A stretch of DNA of 64,000 bases from Buttiauxella agrestis ATCC 33320 (GTDB lineage: Bacteria; Pseudomonadota; Gammaproteobacteria; Enterobacterales; Enterobacteriaceae), in assembly GCA_024169445.1 (NCBI GenBank), contig JALKFA010000001.1:2666001-2730000 (forward strand), given 5' to 3'. The notes under the pieces are model-generated. The model saw nothing but the letters and a program-made list of their open reading frames with translations. It did not search any database and had not been told where the DNA came from. Below are positions 61,082 to 64,000 of this stretch, one piece after another (within the stretch, counting starts at the first letter, position 1; every line of letters starts with the position of its first letter). A program made the translations under genes and the position numbers.

Positions 61082-62830
61082 TGGTGTGAACCAGTTGAGC
61101 CAACGCAGTGGCCATGGATAACGGTGCCGAATATCTTGCGCCGATGCCTGAGCTATCCGCTCTTGTACCGCACGCATGAGCGTATTTTGCCCCTCACCAT
61201 CCCAGGGCAGATTTGTTAATAATGGTAGCGCATCAGTGACATCGTCGATGGCCCAAATCGTGAATTGTCCTTGCTCCACAGCATCCAGAACATCCTGGTG
61301 CAGGCACAGGTGACGAATGTTGGACAGTGGGATTATCACGCCTTGCTTGCCGGTGAACTCACGTTCCTGGCAGATGCGGAAGAAACCTTCAATCTTCTCA
61401 TTTAGGCCTCCAACCGGTTGTACGCGCCCGAACTGGTCGACTGAACCGGTTACTGCGATGTGCTGATAAATTGGCACATTCGCCAGCGCACTGATTAATG
61501 CGCACAGTTCCGCCATTGAGGCGCTGTCACCATCAACTTCACTATATGACTGTTCAAAAGTCAGAGATGCAGAGAAGGGGATTTGCTGATCGAGCTGCAA
61601 TTCAGACATCAAAAATGCCTGCATGATCATCATGCCTTTCGCATGAATATTGCCACCCAATTCCGCTTTGCGCTCAACGTCAGTGAATTCACCATCACCC
61701 ACATGAACGACGCAACTAATTCGAGAAGGCTCACCGAATGCGCGTGGATGACCCGGGAATTCTATCACTGACAATGCGTTAATTTGGCCAACCATCTCAC
61801 CTTCGGTTTCAATCAGGATTTGCTCAAGCAGAATTTCATCCTGCATGCGCTCAGCCAGATAACCTTCACGCCATTCACGCTGCGCCAGCATTTGTGTCAG
61901 TTCAGCTGCGCCGAAGGTTTCGTCTTCAGTAAATGAGGCGACTTCGCGCAGTTGGCGGCCTATCCACGATGGACATAGCGGCAGTGTTTCCTGGTCACCC
62001 GTGTAGCGTACAGCTTCACGGATAAATGTAGTCCAGGCATCCGTTGCAGGTGCGGGTAGCGATTTAGATTTCGCAACGGCGTAAATCCACTGACACCACA
62101 ATGCCATATCATCGGCGGAAGTAATTTGCAGGTTTTCTTCAAATTCGCTGTAGATTGCGCAGGTCGCCAGCTCTGGTTCCATATCCTGGAAGTCAGCCAG
62201 AGATTCACGTTCACCCACCAGGACCAATTTCAGGCTCAAGGGTAACGACGGGATGCTAACAGGCAACGGCCGTGTTTCGTCAGGTGAAATCCAGTCAAAG
62301 CGGCCCTGAATGACCATCTGCTTCAGACGTAGCCATAGCAACGGTTGTGCTAACACACTACGCAACGACAGCACCAGAATGCCACCGTTTGCCTGGTGAA
62401 CTAAACCCGGAGTCAGTGTGATTTCCCCGGCAAACTGGCGAACACAGCCAAATAATTGCTCAGCTTCAATCCAGTCAGCTACGACGACCTCGGATTGACC
62501 AGCAAAATTGTCTTCAGCAGATTCAGCCGGGCGTAACGTGATACGCGAGCCTTCGATCAGATAATGTCCGCCGGTCAGTGTGACATCCGGAGACCAGCAT
62601 TCGCGCGCTGCGTTAGCAATAAGATTAAGGTATTCGGCTTCTTCAGCGGCTTTTACCAGCATCAGATCGGCCGAGGCTACCGGTTGGCTGAGCTGCATCA
62701 GTCCATAAGTCAGACGAGGTTGCACAGCGGAGAAAGGGGCAGTTTCGGAATCATAAGGCTGTGCGAAAATTTCCTGATAACTTTCGGTATCAGGTACAAG
62801 AGCACGCCATTCAAGTCGATTAGTCGTCAA
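61076..62830 (-). CDS. lonH: LonH (YcbZ), Lon-like protease without a Walker motif
   Basis: 584 residues (586 in E. coli). The C-terminal part is a Lon-type protease domain with a Ser436/Lys479 dyad (DGDSASMAE; GLNEKIEGF), the same 43-residue spacing as in Lon. The N-terminal half resembles a degenerate AAA domain (LVHQANGGILVLSL; ILIETEGEMVGQINAL precedes the protease domain), but no GxxGxGK[ST] P-loop is present, so ATP-driven unfolding is doubtful. E. coli YcbZ is poorly characterised. Its 3' end carries the fabA FadR site. Confidence 0.93.
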   Translation of the reverse strand: MTTNRLEWRALVPDTESYQEIFAQPYDSETAPFSAVQPRLTYGLMQLSQPVASADLMLVKAAEEAEYLNLIANAARECWSPDVTLTGGHYLIEGSRITLRPAESAEDNFAGQSEVVVADWIEAEQLFGCVRQFAGEITLTPGLVHQANGGILVLSLRSVLAQPLLWLRLKQMVIQGRFDWISPDETRPLPVSIPSLPLSLKLVLVGERESLADFQDMEPELATCAIYSEFEENLQITSADDMALWCQWIYAVAKSKSLPAPATDAWTTFIREAVRYTGDQETLPLCPSWIGRQLREVASFTEDETFGAAELTQMLAQREWREGYLAERMQDEILLEQILIETEGEMVGQINALSVIEFPGHPRAFGEPSRISCVVHVGDGEFTDVERKAELGGNIHAKGMMIMQAFLMSELQLDQQIPFSASLTFEQSYSEVDGDSASMAELCALISALANVPIYQHIAVTGSVDQFGRVQPVGGLNEKIEGFFRICQEREFTGKQGVIIPLSNIRHLCLHQDVLDAVEQGQFTIWAIDDVTDALPLLTNLPWDGEGQNTLMRAVQERIAQASAQDIRHRYPWPLRWLNWFTPN

Positions 62831-63005
62831 AGTCGCTATTTATTAATTAGATGTCAAAGGCGCGATTATACAAGAATAGGCGAAGCAGCACACGGTTTAT
62901 GCGGAGCGGCAAGTTTACTTAGCTCACAGCTTTCATTTTTCAGGTAAGCGAAAATAAAAAAAACTGTTATTCTGAAATGAGTTACACGGTCACACTGAGA
63001 CAACA

Positions 63006-63455
63006 ATGAAATATCAACAGTTGGAAAATCTCGAGAGCGGCTGGAAGTGGAAGTATCTGGTTAAAAAACACCGTGAAGGCGAGCTTATCACGCGTTATAT
63101 CGAGGCGAGTGCTGCGAAAGAAGCCGTTGATGAACTGCTACGCTTAGAAAATGAGCCTGTGCACGTGTTGAGCTGGATAGAGCAGCATATGAATCCAGAA
63201 CTCCGCAACCGCATGAAACAAACTATCCGCGCACGTCGTAAACGGCACTTTAATGCCGAACATCAACATACGCGTAAAAAGTCCATCGACCTTGAGTATC
63301 TGGTCTGGCAGCGGTTAGCAGGGCTTGCTCATCGGCGAGGGTGCACTCTCTCAGAAACTATTGTGCAATTGATTGAAGATGCTGAGCGTAAAGAACAATA
63401 CGCCAATCAGATGTCTTCTTTGAAACAAGATCTTCAGGCAATGCTCGGCAAATAA
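63006..63455 (+). CDS. matP: Macrodomain Ter protein MatP
   Basis: 149 residues (150 in E. coli). An N-terminal four-helix bundle, a ribbon-helix-helix ([21 protein letters not shown]) that binds matS sites, and a C-terminal coiled coil (about 125-149) for tetramers. It organises Ter and displaces MukBEF there. Divergent from lonH, convergent with ompA. Confidence 0.97.
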   Translation: MKYQQLENLESGWKWKYLVKKHREGELITRYIEASAAKEAVDELLRLENEPVHVLSWIEQHMNPELRNRMKQTIRARRKRHFNAEHQHTRKKSIDLEYLVWQRLAGLAHRRGCTLSETIVQLIEDAERKEQYANQMSSLKQDLQAMLGK

Positions 63456-63518
63456 TAGAGCGCAGTTGAGTTGATGCAGTGATTCATTTTGCTTTTCTGT
63501 TCCAGAACATTAAAAACA

Positions 63519-63547
63519 AAAAACCCCGCCGAAGCGGGGTTTTTTTA
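63519..63547. terminator. Bidirectional terminator between matP and ompA
   Basis: AAACCCCGC / GCGGGGTTT stem with a 4-nt loop, preceded by an A-run and followed by TTTTTT; serves matP (plus) and ompA (minus). Confidence 0.93.
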
Positions 63548-63557
63548 TAACGGTAAC

Positions 63558-64000
63558 TTATGCCGCAGGCTGAGTTACAACGTCTTTGATACCTTTAACT
63601 TCGATCTCTACGCGACGATCTGGAGCCAGGCAATCAATCAGTTTAGCTTTAGGAGCTACGTTATCACAGGTGCTGCCAGTAACTGGGTTAGATTCGCCCA
63701 TACCGCGTGGGGAGATCTTGTTAGCTGGGATACCTTTAGAGATCAGGTAATCAACAACAGACTGTGCACGTTTGTCAGACAGTTTCTGGTTGTACTGGTC
63801 TGAACCGATACGGTCGGTGAAGCCCAGAACTACAACAGAACCATCTTTCGGGTCGAGGTTGCTCAACTGAGTATACAGTTGATCCAGTGCCTGCTGACCT
63901 TCTGGTTTCAGAGTTGCTTTGTTGAAGTTGAACAGAACATCAGACTTCAGAGTGAAGTGCTTAGTCTGTACTTCTGGAGCTGGAGCTGGAGCCGGAGCTA
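63558..64000 (-). CDS. ompA: Outer-membrane protein OmpA (C-terminal part)
   Basis: The gene runs off the right edge; only the last 147 codons are present. They begin in the Ala-Pro hinge ([13 protein letters not shown]), followed by the OmpA-like peptidoglycan-binding domain ([40 protein letters not shown]) with the disulfide cysteines in GSTCDN and LIDCLAP. The domain binds diaminopimelate through Asp and Arg. The beta barrel and start lie outside the window. The shorter internal Met is not the start. Confidence 0.98.
   Translation of the reverse strand, partial: APAPAPAPEVQTKHFTLKSDVLFNFNKATLKPEGQQALDQLYTQLSNLDPKDGSVVVLGFTDRIGSDQYNQKLSDKRAQSVVDYLISKGIPANKISPRGMGESNPVTGSTCDNVAPKAKLIDCLAPDRRVEIEVKGIKDVVTQPAA

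Noticed and set aside
1-64000. Search for CRISPR arrays, tRNA/rRNA genes, prophage and defence systems
   Set aside because: No regularly spaced repeats, cloverleaf sequences, phage structural genes or defence-type genes were seen; apart from the IS, every gene has an E. coli counterpart in the same order.

Overview
The window is a stretch of core chromosome from a member of the Enterobacteriaceae. Gene order, operon overlaps and most proteins match the E. coli K-12 segment from ycaD to ompA. Protein divergence (YcaI, OmpF and YcaD most of all), a longer OmpF and different repeat families show that it is not E. coli or Salmonella. A related genus such as Buttiauxella, Kluyvera or Lelliottia is possible, but I cannot fix the genus from sequence alone.

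Layout, left to right. (1) 1-7.9 kb: end of the MFS gene ycaD, then the anaerobic formate block pflA, pflB, focA (all minus, FNR box upstream), ycaO (minus) and ycaP (plus). (2) 8-22 kb, all plus: serC-aroA, ycaL, cmk-rpsA-ihfB, ycaI, msbA-lpxK, ycaQ, ycaR-kdsB. This covers serine/shikimate synthesis, translation, nucleoid structure and lipid A/LPS supply. (3) 22-34.7 kb: ycbJ, elyC (minus), the cmoM-mukF-mukE-mukB condensin operon, then ldtD, mepK and ycbL, two of which act on peptidoglycan. (4) 34.7-36.05 kb: an intact 1303-bp IS3-family element with a CTG target duplication, inserted between the shared ycbL/aspC terminator and the aspC stop codon. (5) 36-42 kb, minus: aspC, ompF with a well preserved OmpR-controlled promoter, asnS, pncB. 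(6) 42-49.3 kb: pepN (plus), a composite palindromic repeat, and the sulfonate operon ssuEADCB (minus). (7) 49.5-60.4 kb: pyrD, zapC, ycbX (minus), rlmL, uup, pqiABC, rmf. (8) 60.4-64 kb: a 61-bp palindromic repeat, fabA (minus, with FadR and FabR sites upstream), lonH (minus), matP (plus) and the C-terminal part of ompA (minus, cut by the window edge).

Compared with K-12, ycaK/ycaN/ycaM are absent between ycaD and pflA, and the elf/ycb fimbrial cluster is absent between ssuE and pyrD. The only clear mobile DNA is the IS element. I found no tRNA, rRNA, CRISPR array, prophage or defence island, and I do not see an undescribed multi-gene system. The points most worth a second look are regulatory or structural: the IS separating aspC from its terminator, a textbook A_AAA_AAG frameshift site in the IS with a stem enclosing the orfB start, a 13-bp perfect inverted repeat upstream of pflA, the two palindromic repeat elements, and a changed constriction-loop motif in OmpF.
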